The position numbers and the translations under genes are program-made. Of a stretch of DNA of 5,724 bases, positions 1 through 5,075 are shown piece by piece; position 1 is the stretch's first letter, and each line of letters opens with the position of its first letter. A model generated the notes under the pieces. It ran no database searches, was not told where the DNA came from, and saw only the letters and a program-made list of their open reading frames with translations. Origin of the DNA: an uncultured Eubacteriales bacterium. GTDB lineage: Bacteria > Bacillota > Clostridia > Oscillospirales > Oscillospiraceae. Location of the stretch: NCBI GenBank assembly GCA_900552475.1, contig USAC01000094.1, forward strand, positions 1 to 5,724, given 5' to 3'.

Positions 1-2
1 GG

Positions 3-125
3 GGCATCATGGGGGCTCACGCGAAGGGCTTCCGCTGGGTCGTCGGCGCTGCCCCCCCGGGCAACGCCGACGTCGTCAAGGGCATCCTCGGCGACCGCAA
101 GGAGTACGGCGTTCGCTATAGCTAA
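3..125 (+). CDS. C-terminal fragment of an unidentified, probably well-expressed protein
   Basis: The gene is cut by the left edge of the window, and only about 40 codons and a TAA stop remain. The frame was chosen because nearly every third position is G or C (GGC, ATC, GTC, CGC, GAC, AAG), while the other two frames give arginine/serine-rich or proline-rich nonsense. The end of the protein reads about GIMGAHAKGF, then a Gly/Ala/Pro segment, then ADVVKGILGDRKEYGVRYS. A strong terminator begins about 50 bases after the stop, which supports this as the true 3' end of a transcription unit. I do not recognise the family. The strongly biased codons suggest good expression, but that is an inference from 40 codons. 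Confidence 0.7.
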   Translation, partial: GIMGAHAKGFRWVVGAAPPGNADVVKGILGDRKEYGVRYS

Positions 126-166
126 ACTCTTGCTTACTCTGATACTCTTTACATACTCTATACTCC
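126..166 (+). repeat. Cluster of TACTCT-type direct repeats in a 3' untranslated region
   Basis: ACTCT at 126-130, TACTCT at 135-140, 143-148 and 154-159, and TACTCC at 161-166 recur every 7 to 11 bases. They fill the gap between the stop codon and the terminator. The stretch is pyrimidine-rich on the plus strand, with almost no G. It may be a slippage product or a functional 3' UTR element; nothing in the sequence decides between these. Confidence 0.5.
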
Positions 167-177
167 CCCTATGACCA

Positions 178-224
178 CAGCGGCGGCAGAGCGCAACATC
201 TGCCGCCGCTGCGGCCGTTTTTTT
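178..224 (+). terminator. Strong intrinsic terminator of the left-edge gene
   Basis: A perfect 13-bp GC-rich stem (CAGCGGCGGCAGA at 178-190 with its complement at 199-211) encloses an 8-nt loop. It is followed by CGGCCG and a run of seven T (218-224). Its position downstream of the stop at 125 and the T run on the plus strand assign it to the left-edge gene. Confidence 0.9.
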
Positions 225-323
225 GGGGGAGCATGAGCGGGGTGTCGGGGACACCGCTCCCTACGGCATTGAAAGAAGCGTTCCGGTCGGACAACGGGGC
301 GATGTGGGCATCGCCCCCGACGG
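225..323. repeat. Two-hairpin palindromic intergenic element (possible dispersed repeat)
   Basis: This gene-free stretch lies between two terminators and contains two strong inverted repeats. The first pairs GGTGTC (241-246) with GACACC (250-255) and extends through GAGC (235-238) to GCTC (256-259) around a two-base bulge. The second is a perfect 9-bp stem, GGGGCGATG (296-304) with CATCGCCCC (309-317) around TGGG, extended by GTCG (286-289) with CGAC (318-321) across an internal loop. GC-rich tandem palindromes between convergent genes resemble the dispersed extragenic repeats common in gut Clostridia. Copy number elsewhere cannot be seen from this window. The long plus-strand reading frames here are antisense shadows. 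Confidence 0.4.
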
Positions 324-348
324 AGGCACGAACACCTCAATTCACCCG

Positions 349-395
349 AAAAAACAACAAAAGAGGGACGATTCCACCGGAATTGTCCCTCTTTT
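349..395 (-). terminator. Intrinsic terminator of the FAD-dependent dehydrogenase gene
   Basis: AAAAGAGGGAC (359-369) pairs perfectly with GTCCCTCTTTT (385-395). The stem continues through one G/T position into ATTCC (371-375) with GGAAT (379-383), closing a 3-nt loop, for 17 positions in all. Read on the minus strand it starts 14 bases after the stop at 410 and runs into a T-rich tract (complement of 349-358). The A/T ends also give a short U run on the plus strand, so it may be bidirectional, but no plus-strand gene needs it. Confidence 0.87.
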
Positions 396-409
396 CACAG
401 CATATGCAT

Positions 410-1780
410 TTATCTGCGCGCCAGAATATCCCGCGCGACGAATACGCCGCTGGCGGACGCGTGGGACAGCGAGTGCGTGATGCCGCTGCCGTCGCCGATG
501 ACATACAGCCCCTCGTGCGGCGTCTCGAGGTGGTCGTTCAGTGCGACCTCCATGTTGTAGAACTTGACCTCCACGCCGTAGAGCAGCGTGTCGTCGTTGG
601 CCGTGCCGGGGGCGATCTTGTCGAGGGCGTAGATCATCTCGATGATGCCGTCGAGGATGCGCTTGGGCAGGACAAGGCTCAGGTCACCGGGCGTCGCGGC
701 GAGCGTCGGCGTGACCAGCCCCTCCTCGACGCGCTTGACCGTGCTGCGGCGGCCGCGCACGAGGTCGCCGAAGCGCTGGACAATCACGCCGCCGCCGAGC
801 ATGTTCGACAGACGCGCGATGCTCTCGCCGTAGCCGTTGGAATCGTGGAACGGCTCGGAGAAGTGCTTGGCGACGAGCAGGGCGAAGTTCGTGTTTTCCG
901 TCTGCATGGCCTTGTCCTCGTAGCTGTGGCCGTTGACGGTCACGATGCCGTTGGTGTTCTCGTTGACGACGATGCCGTTCGGGTTCATGCAGAACGTGCG
1001 GACGTTGTCCTCGAACTTCTCCGTGCGGTAGACGATCTTGCTCTCATAGAGCTCGTCGGTCAGGTGGGAGAAGACGACGGCGGGCAGCTCGACGCGCACG
1101 CCGATGTCGACGCGGTTGGACTTGGTGGGGATGTCGAGCGTGTGGCAGACGCTCTCCATCCACTTGCTGCCGCTGCGGCCGACGGAGATGATGCACTTGT
1201 CGCAGGTATAGCGCGCGTTCTCACAGTCGATGACGTAGCCGCCCTCGGCCAGCTCGACGGCGTGGACGGGGGTGTCGAAGTGGAACTCGACCTTATCCTT
1301 GAGGTCGTCGTAGAGGTTCTGGAGCACGACGTAGTTGATGTCCGTGCCGAGGTGACGGACGGAGGCGTCGAGCAGGTTTAGCTTGTGCTGGATGCAGAGC
1401 TTCTTGAACTTCGTACCGGCGGTGGAATAGAGCTTGGTGCCCTCACCGCCGTAGAGCATGTTGATCTCGTCGACATAGTGCATCAGCTCGAGCGCCTGCT
1501 CCTTGCCGATGTACTCATAGAGCGTGCCGCCGAAGTCGTTGGTGATGTTGTACTTGCCGTCGGAGAAGGCGCCCGCGCCGCCGAAGCCGCTCATGATCGA
1601 GCAGCTCTTGCAGCCGATGCAGCTCTTGATCTTCTTGCCGTCGATGGGACAGCGGCGCTTGTCGAGACTGTGGCCCGCCTCGAACACGGCGATCTTCAGC
1701 GAGGGATCCTGACGCGTCAGCTCATAGGCGGAAAAGATGCCGCCGGGGCCGGCGCCGATGATGACGATATCATAATGCAT
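410..1780 (-). CDS. FAD-dependent dehydrogenase, COG2509-like flavoprotein
   Basis: The 456-residue product opens with a Rossmann dinucleotide-binding strand and the glycine motif GAGPGG (residues 9-14). An acidic residue at the end of strand two (E34 in FEAG) would bind the adenosine ribose. Residues 44-60 are cysteine-rich (C44, then C54-x2-C57-x2-C60) and run into a glycine-rich segment, GFGGAGAFSDGK (65-76). The C-terminus carries a second FAD contact, GDGSG at about 429, followed by THSLSHASASG. This architecture matches the uncharacterised FAD-dependent dehydrogenases of COG2509, which are cytosolic; the substrate is unknown. The ATG at 1780 is supported by AGGAGA (1788-1793) upstream. 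It is a single-gene unit with its own promoter and terminator. The CxxCxxC group may bind an iron-sulfur centre or act in redox, but that is inference. Confidence 0.93.
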   Translation of the reverse strand: MHYDIVIIGAGPGGIFSAYELTRQDPSLKIAVFEAGHSLDKRRCPIDGKKIKSCIGCKSCSIMSGFGGAGAFSDGKYNITNDFGGTLYEYIGKEQALELMHYVDEINMLYGGEGTKLYSTAGTKFKKLCIQHKLNLLDASVRHLGTDINYVVLQNLYDDLKDKVEFHFDTPVHAVELAEGGYVIDCENARYTCDKCIISVGRSGSKWMESVCHTLDIPTKSNRVDIGVRVELPAVVFSHLTDELYESKIVYRTEKFEDNVRTFCMNPNGIVVNENTNGIVTVNGHSYEDKAMQTENTNFALLVAKHFSEPFHDSNGYGESIARLSNMLGGGVIVQRFGDLVRGRRSTVKRVEEGLVTPTLAATPGDLSLVLPKRILDGIIEMIYALDKIAPGTANDDTLLYGVEVKFYNMEVALNDHLETPHEGLYVIGDGSGITHSLSHASASGVFVARDILARR

Positions 1781-1840
1781 AACCGATTCTCCTGTATTTT
1801 CATCATAAGTTATTGAGCGAGATTTTTTCGAGCCATAAGT

Positions 1841-1868
1841 ATTATATATATTTGCGCGCGGATGTCAA
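1841..1868 (-). promoter_or_regulatory. Near-consensus SigA promoter of the FAD-dehydrogenase gene
   Basis: Read on the minus strand, a perfect -35 box TTGACA (complement of 1863-1868) is followed after 16 bases by a perfect -10 box TATAAT (complement of 1841-1846). Transcription would start near 1834, about 54 bases before the ATG. Two copies of ACTTATG on the minus strand (complements of 1804-1810 and 1834-1840) lie at the expected start site and in the leader. Consensus boxes suggest strong constitutive expression. Confidence 0.8.
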
Positions 1869-1881
1869 GGCTAAATTTGTA

Positions 1882-2018
1882 AATTCTGTATATTAATATA
1901 GTACACGGCCGGATTCGACACGATAGCGCGCCGCACGACGCAGATGTATTTGGCGAAAGCAGCATTTTGCCTTGCGGGTGTGCGGGGAATTCTGTATAAT
2001 ATAGACAGAAAATTCTGT
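1882..2018 (+). repeat. AATTCTGT repeats in the divergent intergenic region
   Basis: AATTCTGTATATTAATATAG (1882-1901) recurs in shortened form as AATTCTGTATAATATAG (1988-2004), and AATTCTGT appears again at 2011-2018. Around the later copies, TTCTGT (1990-1995) and ACAGAA (2005-2010) form an inverted pair, and ACAGAA also mirrors the next TTCTGT (2013-2018). The shortened copy contains the candidate -10 box of the downstream gene. The arrangement would suit an operator, but this is inferred from symmetry only. Confidence 0.4.
1972..2000 (+). promoter_or_regulatory. Candidate SigA promoter for the three-gene block
   Basis: A perfect -10 box TATAAT (1995-2000) has a weak -35 candidate TTGCGG (1972-1977) at the ideal 17-base spacing. 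The AATTCTGT inverted repeats overlap the -10 region and start site. Transcription from about 2007 would give a leader near 170 bases that includes the AACTAAA elements at 2043-2057 and 2106-2119. A hairpin, GGCGAAA (1952-1958) with TTTTGCC (1965-1971), lies just upstream. The rest of the 395-base gap (1781-2175) shows no credible gene. Confidence 0.35.
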
Positions 2019-2042
2019 GCGTTCAGCGGGGAAGCGGTGGAT

Positions 2043-2057
2043 TTTAGTTGAGCTAAA
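2043..2057. repeat. AACTAAA-family palindrome, copy A
   Basis: TTTAGTTGAGCTAAA is an imperfect palindrome that differs by one base from the centre of the large palindrome at 3414-3446. It is the first of a family of related elements confined to the gaps around the three genes at 2176-4240. Confidence 0.55.
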
Positions 2058-2105
2058 GAATACTGATTGCTTTTGCAAAAAATCCGTGTTGAATTCGTAG
2101 TATGT

Positions 2106-2119
2106 ATGGTAGAACTAAA
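2106..2119 (+). repeat. ATGGYAAAACTAAA element, copy B
   Basis: ATGGTAGAACTAAA differs by one base from copies C and E. It lies 56 bases before the start codon at 2176, in an AT-rich leader. Read as codons it would give M-V-E-L-K and stop after 12 residues, but no Shine-Dalgarno sequence precedes it. Confidence 0.6.
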
Positions 2120-2175
2120 AAACAAACAGGGAATTATATATTAATTACGAAGGAGTTAAGTGGTAGGAGGAAAGT

Positions 2176-2694
2176 ATGGAACGACTGTGGCTCACGGACT
2201 GCGCTTATCTGCTGACAAAGCCGGATCACTGGTTCTGCCCGCAGAGATGCGCGGTTCTGGACGGGGAGACCCGGCAGGGGCTGCCCGCGGAGGAGCGCGC
2301 GGGCTGCATACCGCTCCCGTATGTGGAGATTGAAACGCTTCACCGCGCATTTTTCGACCGGAAGGCGGACGGACTGCTGCGCAGGCAGTATCTGCGCATT
2401 CTGCGGACGTCGGCGGATCGGGACGCGGCGATCGACGCAGTCGGGAGGATGCTGGAGGAGCAGAACCTGACCGGAGAGTACGCCGCCTTTGAGCGGCAGT
2501 TCCTGCTGGACGCCGCACAGGTGTGGTGTCGCGAAAACGGAATTCCGTATTCCACCAAGCCACGCGACAGGTGGGATGCCGCCCAAGCGGAGGAGGAATT
2601 CCGGGCGCGTATGCGCTGGCTGGAGCGCGTACGTCAGCAGAAACGGGAGCGCGAAAAGCAGTCCCACCGCCGCGGGAAGAAAAAACAGCGGTAA
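2176..2694 (+). CDS. Hypothetical protein, possible UPF0158-like
   Basis: The 172-residue soluble protein starts at an ATG with a clear AGGAGG (2165-2170) five bases upstream; a second AAGGAG lies at 2150-2155. The middle has hydrophobic and acidic segments (CIPLPYVEIETLHRAFFDRK, about 44-63), followed by an arginine-rich helix and then AAQVWCRENGIPYS (112-125). That layout recalls UPF0158 proteins, which have a short beta region, an iP motif and a terminal W-C/L-x-E-x-GI. The usual GAFRRFKD motif is missing, so the assignment is weak. The last 45 residues form a highly charged, probably helical tail (KKKQR at the end), which could bind nucleic acid. Codons are GC-rich, unlike the next gene. 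No signal peptide or membrane segment is visible. Confidence 0.72.
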   Translation: MERLWLTDCAYLLTKPDHWFCPQRCAVLDGETRQGLPAEERAGCIPLPYVEIETLHRAFFDRKADGLLRRQYLRILRTSADRDAAIDAVGRMLEEQNLTGEYAAFERQFLLDAAQVWCRENGIPYSTKPRDRWDAAQAEEEFRARMRWLERVRQQKREREKQSHRRGKKKQR

Positions 2695-2705
2695 GTGGCC
2701 AATGC

Positions 2706-2790
2706 ATGGTAAAACTAAAATTTATTCGAGATTTCTGATGAAAATATTAGTATATCTAAAAAGCGGACGCCGGAATTTTAGTTTGGCCAT
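2706..2790. repeat. 85-bp element with inverted AACTAAA ends (copies C and D)
   Basis: ATGGTAAAACTAAAATT (2706-2722) and AATTTTAGTTTGGCCAT (2774-2790) are inverted copies that match at 15 of 17 positions, enclosing a 51-base AT-rich centre. The element fills most of the gap between the stop at 2694 and the start at 2833. It could be a miniature transposable element, a hairpin in the transcript, or a pair of facing operator sites. No T run follows the right arm, so it is not a standard terminator. Confidence 0.6.
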
Positions 2791-2832
2791 AGTTTTGGGT
2801 TTAAAAATGCAGGATAAGTGGGAGATATCTTC

Positions 2833-3336
2833 ATGGAGATTGAACAGATAAAGAATCACCTTCGGAGAGCATTGGTGGGAGAGAAACTGCAATATATTGT
2901 TAGAAGCTGCGAACTGATCGATTTTGGATTTGGAGAACTGTTTCGGAGAAAAAACAGCCGCGGATATGAGCGTGAAGTGGCTTCGTATGCACTCCATTTG
3001 CTTTGCCCGTTCCGAATTGCTATGGAAGGCAGATGCTTGACTGGAAGCGAGGATTTATATAAAAACGCGTCTCCGTCCAATGGAGCAGTCGATTTGGGAG
3101 TACAGGATTCCTGCGTGTTTGACAAAAAATTGGAACGGATTCGACATTTGCTTACCGAGGAGACTGTAACAGAGGTTACTATTACGGAGAATGGCGATAT
3201 AGATTTGCAATTGACCACGCTGCGTATAACAGCGTTTTGTACGGGTTCAGATGAGGATGAGATGTGGCGCTTTTTTGAAGTAAGGACAGGCAGCCCGCAT
3301 ATTGTAAGAAACGGATGCGGGTATGAGCTTATCTGA
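2833..3336 (+). CDS. Hypothetical protein, unrecognised family
   Basis: The 167-residue product has no membrane segment or signal peptide. The ATG at 2833 is preferred to the in-frame GTG at 2818 because GGAG (2821-2824) sits eight bases before it, whereas the GTG has only AGGA three bases away. The N-terminal half is helical and basic. The C-terminal half alternates as beta strands (VTEVTITENGDIDLQL, then LRITAF) and ends with an acidic segment, DEDEMWRFFEVRTGSPHIV. This small alpha-plus-beta shape with a D-L-x-L strand and a final W-x-F strand recalls small immunity-like proteins, but I cannot name a family. Codons use A or T at many third positions, clearly unlike the gene before it and sigG, which suggests a separate origin. 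Confidence 0.72.
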   Translation: MEIEQIKNHLRRALVGEKLQYIVRSCELIDFGFGELFRRKNSRGYEREVASYALHLLCPFRIAMEGRCLTGSEDLYKNASPSNGAVDLGVQDSCVFDKKLERIRHLLTEETVTEVTITENGDIDLQLTTLRITAFCTGSDEDEMWRFFEVRTGSPHIVRNGCGYELI

Positions 3337-3382
3337 AGGACGCGAGAAATGTGAAGCGACTTCGCGGCTAACAGCATAAACT

Positions 3383-3396
3383 ATGGTAAAACTAAA
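3383..3396 (+). repeat. ATGGYAAAACTAAA element, copy E
   Basis: ATGGTAAAACTAAA is identical over 14 bases to copy C. Including the preceding bases, AACTA occurs twice (3379-3383 and 3390-3394), 11 bases apart, about one helical turn. It lies 46 bases after the stop at 3336. Confidence 0.65.
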
Positions 3397-3413
3397 GTAT
3401 TGAAAGAAATATA

Positions 3414-3446
3414 GCAAATAATTTTAGTTGAACTAAAATTATTTGC
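3414..3446. repeat. Perfect 16-bp inverted repeat (palindrome copy F)
   Basis: GCAAATAATTTTAGTT (3414-3429) and AACTAAAATTATTTGC (3431-3446) are exact reverse complements around a single G. The centre, TTTAGTTGAACTAAA (3423-3437), matches copy A at 14 of 15 bases. A one-base centre and no following T run argue against a terminator. A dimeric repressor site or a cruciform/recombination site fits better. Confidence 0.75.
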
Positions 3447-3482
3447 CGAAAAAGCCGCGCAGGGCAGCACGATTTTTAAGAT

Positions 3483-3496
3483 AACTAAAGTTATGG
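3483..3496. repeat. Partial AACTAAA element, copy G
   Basis: AACTAAAG (3483-3490) is followed by TTATGGTGTAAA, so the two parts of the family motif (AACTAAA and ATGG) appear in the opposite order. ATAACT (3481-3486) and AGTTAT (3489-3494) also form a short inverted repeat. It is probably a diverged or rearranged copy, with lower certainty than the others. Confidence 0.35.
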
Positions 3497-3516
3497 TGTA
3501 AATTCTACGGAAAACT

Positions 3517-3530
3517 ATGGCAAAACTAAA
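3517..3530 (+). repeat. ATGGYAAAACTAAA element, copy H
   Basis: ATGGCAAAACTAAA differs from copies C and E by one base and has the same doubled AACTA spaced by 11 bases (3513-3517 and 3524-3528). It is the last copy before the gene at 3596. If read as codons it opens a 30-residue frame (M-A-K-L-K to a TGA at 3607-3609) that overlaps the start of that gene. Confidence 0.6.
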
Positions 3531-3568
3531 GGATGAACGGCACGCGGGCAGTACCTGCGTGCGGCGGA

Positions 3569-3604
3569 GGGATGTAAATGGGGAGAGGGATGTAAATGGG
3601 GAGA
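3569..3604 (+). repeat. 18-bp tandem duplication of a ribosome binding and start region
   Basis: GGGATGTAAATGGGGAGA occurs twice head to tail (3569-3586, 3587-3604). Each copy carries an ATGTAA start-stop pair followed at once by ATG. The ATG in copy one (3578) meets the TAA of copy two after five codons, so only the ATG in copy two (3596) opens the long frame. A hairpin, GCACG (3540-3544) with CGTGC (3558-3562), lies just upstream. Confidence 0.85.
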
Positions 3605-4240
3605 AGTGATGGGAAAAAGTTTTATCTATCAAAAGACACGCGTACACAAAAGGCAATCGGTCTGTTGACGGCTTGCATAATCGTATTGTCACCTGTCTTT
3701 TTTGGAATTTGGAATGATTTGAGGACATTTCAAAAACTAATTTGCATCGGCTGTGTAGCAGTTTATGCATGCGCAGCGCTCTTGGATTGGCCAAAACTGA
3801 GCACGGTCTTTATCATTGAGGAGCGGAAGATAAAGTCCCGGCGCTGGGGAAAGGTGCTGTGCGAGGTGCGCTGCACGGGGATGGTGCATTACCTGTTTGT
3901 TCAGGAACGGATAGAGGATGCCTCGCGCGTAACGCGTCACTATCTCCTGATTTCAAACCGTGTGATTCCCAATTTTGCGGGTCAGAGTGTCCTCAAGACG
4001 TATGACATCCACAAACAGATTCTTCTGCGCTACGACAAGGAGACGGAACCGTTTCTGCGCGGCTGGCTCGGGAGTGAAAACTGGATCTGTGACGGCGGTA
4101 CGCCGCCGGATCTGGACGCGCCGCTGCCCGTAGATAAAGAACCAATTATTCCGAAAGATATTCATAAGCAGTTCATTGAAGGAGAAAGAGCCGAATGGCG
4201 TCAGTTCAAAGAACTGCTGCGGTCGCTGCGGAAGAAGTGA
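3596..4240 (+). CDS. Hypothetical membrane protein with two N-terminal transmembrane segments
   Basis: The 214-residue protein has two hydrophobic segments near its start (about 20-39 and 47-64) separated by a short charged turn. The bulk, from about 70, is soluble and, by the positive-inside rule (lysines before segment one, KIKSRR at 78-83 after segment two), probably cytosolic. The start of the soluble part (VFIIEERKIKSRRWGKVL) looks like the first strands of a bacterial PH-like domain, as in other TM-TM-PH proteins, but this is a shape comparison only. The tail is charged and ends in RSLRKK. The start at 3596 follows AGAGGG by six bases and lies in the second copy of the 18-bp duplication. 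The gene converges on sigG with a 26-base gap and no clear terminator between them. The family is not recognised. Confidence 0.78.
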   Translation: MGRSDGKKFYLSKDTRTQKAIGLLTACIIVLSPVFFGIWNDLRTFQKLICIGCVAVYACAALLDWPKLSTVFIIEERKIKSRRWGKVLCEVRCTGMVHYLFVQERIEDASRVTRHYLLISNRVIPNFAGQSVLKTYDIHKQILLRYDKETEPFLRGWLGSENWICDGGTPPDLDAPLPVDKEPIIPKDIHKQFIEGERAEWRQFKELLRSLRKK

Positions 4241-4266
4241 ACTGAGAGATCACGTGAGAACGCGGC

Positions 4267-5037
4267 TCAGAGGTTCTTGCGGATGACACCGAGGGCGGTT
4301 TTTTCCAGACGGCTGACCTGCGCCTGCGAGATGCCGATTTCGGCGGAGACCTCCATCTGCGTCTTGCCCTCGTAGAAGCGGAGGGCGAGGATGTTCCGCT
4401 CGCGCTCGGGCAGACGACGGATCGCCTCCTTGAGCGAGATCTGACGGATCCAGCTGTCGTCCGTGTTCTCTGTGTCCTTCACCTGATCCATGACGCAGAT
4501 CGTGTCGCCGCCGTGCTCGTAGATCGGCTCGTACAGGCTCACGGGATCCACAATGGCATCCATCGCGAAGACGACCTCCTCGCGCGGGAGGTCGAGATAG
4601 CGGGCGATCTGCTCGACCGTCGGCTCGCGCTGGGAGTCGGCCATGAGCTTTTCGCGCGCCTGCAGCACCTTGTAGGCCGTGTCGCGCATGGAGCGCGAGA
4701 CACGGATGGCGCTGTTGTCACGCAGATAGCGGCGGATCTCCCCGACGATCATCGGCACGCCGTAGGTCGAAAAGCGCACGTTCTGGCGGATGTCGAAGTT
4801 GTCGATGGCCTTGATGAGCCCGATGCAGCCGACCTGAAATAGGTCGTCGACATTCTCGCCCCGCCCGAGAAAGCGCTGGATGACCGACAGCACCAGCCGG
4901 AGATTGCCGCAGATGAGCTGCTCGCGCGCGGCGCGGTCGCCCTCCTTCGTCCGGCGCAGCAGCGCCATCATCTCCTCATTCTTCAGCACCGGCAGACGCG
5001 CCGTGTTGACCCCGCAGATTTCCACCTTCCCCTGCAT
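4267..5037 (-). CDS. sigG: RNA polymerase sporulation sigma factor SigG
   Basis: The 256-residue protein matches SigG along its whole length (the Bacillus subtilis protein has 260). The N-terminal KVEICGVNT segment (4-12) and LPVLKNEEM are typical of SigG. Region 2 contains NLRLVLSVIQRF (45-56), DDLFQVGCIGLIKAIDNFD (64-82) and FSTYGVPMIVGEIRRYLRD (89-107). Region 3 starts near 111, and region 4 has the helix-turn-helix GKTQMEVSAEIGISQAQVSR (224-243). SigG directs late gene expression in the forespore after engulfment, activating spore DNA-protecting and germination genes. The ATG is preceded by GGAGG (complement of 5046-5050) at eight bases. The position corresponding to N45 of the B. subtilis protein is a cysteine (C43). 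Its divergent neighbour is a sporulation gene, as is common in Clostridia. Confidence 0.97.
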   Translation of the reverse strand: MQGKVEICGVNTARLPVLKNEEMMALLRRTKEGDRAAREQLICGNLRLVLSVIQRFLGRGENVDDLFQVGCIGLIKAIDNFDIRQNVRFSTYGVPMIVGEIRRYLRDNSAIRVSRSMRDTAYKVLQAREKLMADSQREPTVEQIARYLDLPREEVVFAMDAIVDPVSLYEPIYEHGGDTICVMDQVKDTENTDDSWIRQISLKEAIRRLPERERNILALRFYEGKTQMEVSAEIGISQAQVSRLEKTALGVIRKNL

Positions 5038-5075
5038 GCTTCAAGCCTCCACCCATCGGATATTTCGGATGGTAG

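Noticed and set aside
233..1381. A 382-codon plus-strand open frame opposite the FAD-dehydrogenase gene
   Set aside because: Its translation is a monotonous run of V, D, A, L, E and G with no domain. It arises because the GC-rich third positions of the minus-strand gene remove stops on the opposite strand.
1385..1816. A second plus-strand open frame opposite the start of the same gene
   Set aside because: Same antisense shadow effect, with no ribosome binding site and low-complexity translation.
2106..2119. TATGGT within the repeat core as a -10 promoter box
   Set aside because: No acceptable -35 box sits 16-18 bases upstream in copies B, C, E or H, so a promoter does not explain the conservation.
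2192..2707. Minus-strand frames of 171-177 codons opposite the gene at 2176-2694
   Set aside because: They are arginine/proline/alanine-rich shadows; the plus frame has a strong AGGAGG and a balanced composition.
2818..2820. GTG as the start of the gene ending at 3336
   Set aside because: The upstream AGGA is only three bases away, while the in-frame ATG at 2833 has GGAG at a proper eight-base distance.
3414..3446. Large palindrome as an intrinsic terminator of the gene ending at 3336
   Set aside because: The stem is AT-rich, the centre is a single base, and no T run follows on either strand.
2043..3530. CRISPR array or classical integron attC sites
   Set aside because: Spacing is irregular and gene-sized, the units are not 25-40 base repeats, and the paired R and L boxes of attC sites are not recognisable; GTTGARC in the palindromes matches GTTRRRY only by symmetry.
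4241..4266. CTGAG/CTCAG inverted repeat and TCACGTGA palindrome between the convergent genes as a shared terminator
   Set aside because: The stem is five pairs across a long loop and there is no T run in either direction.
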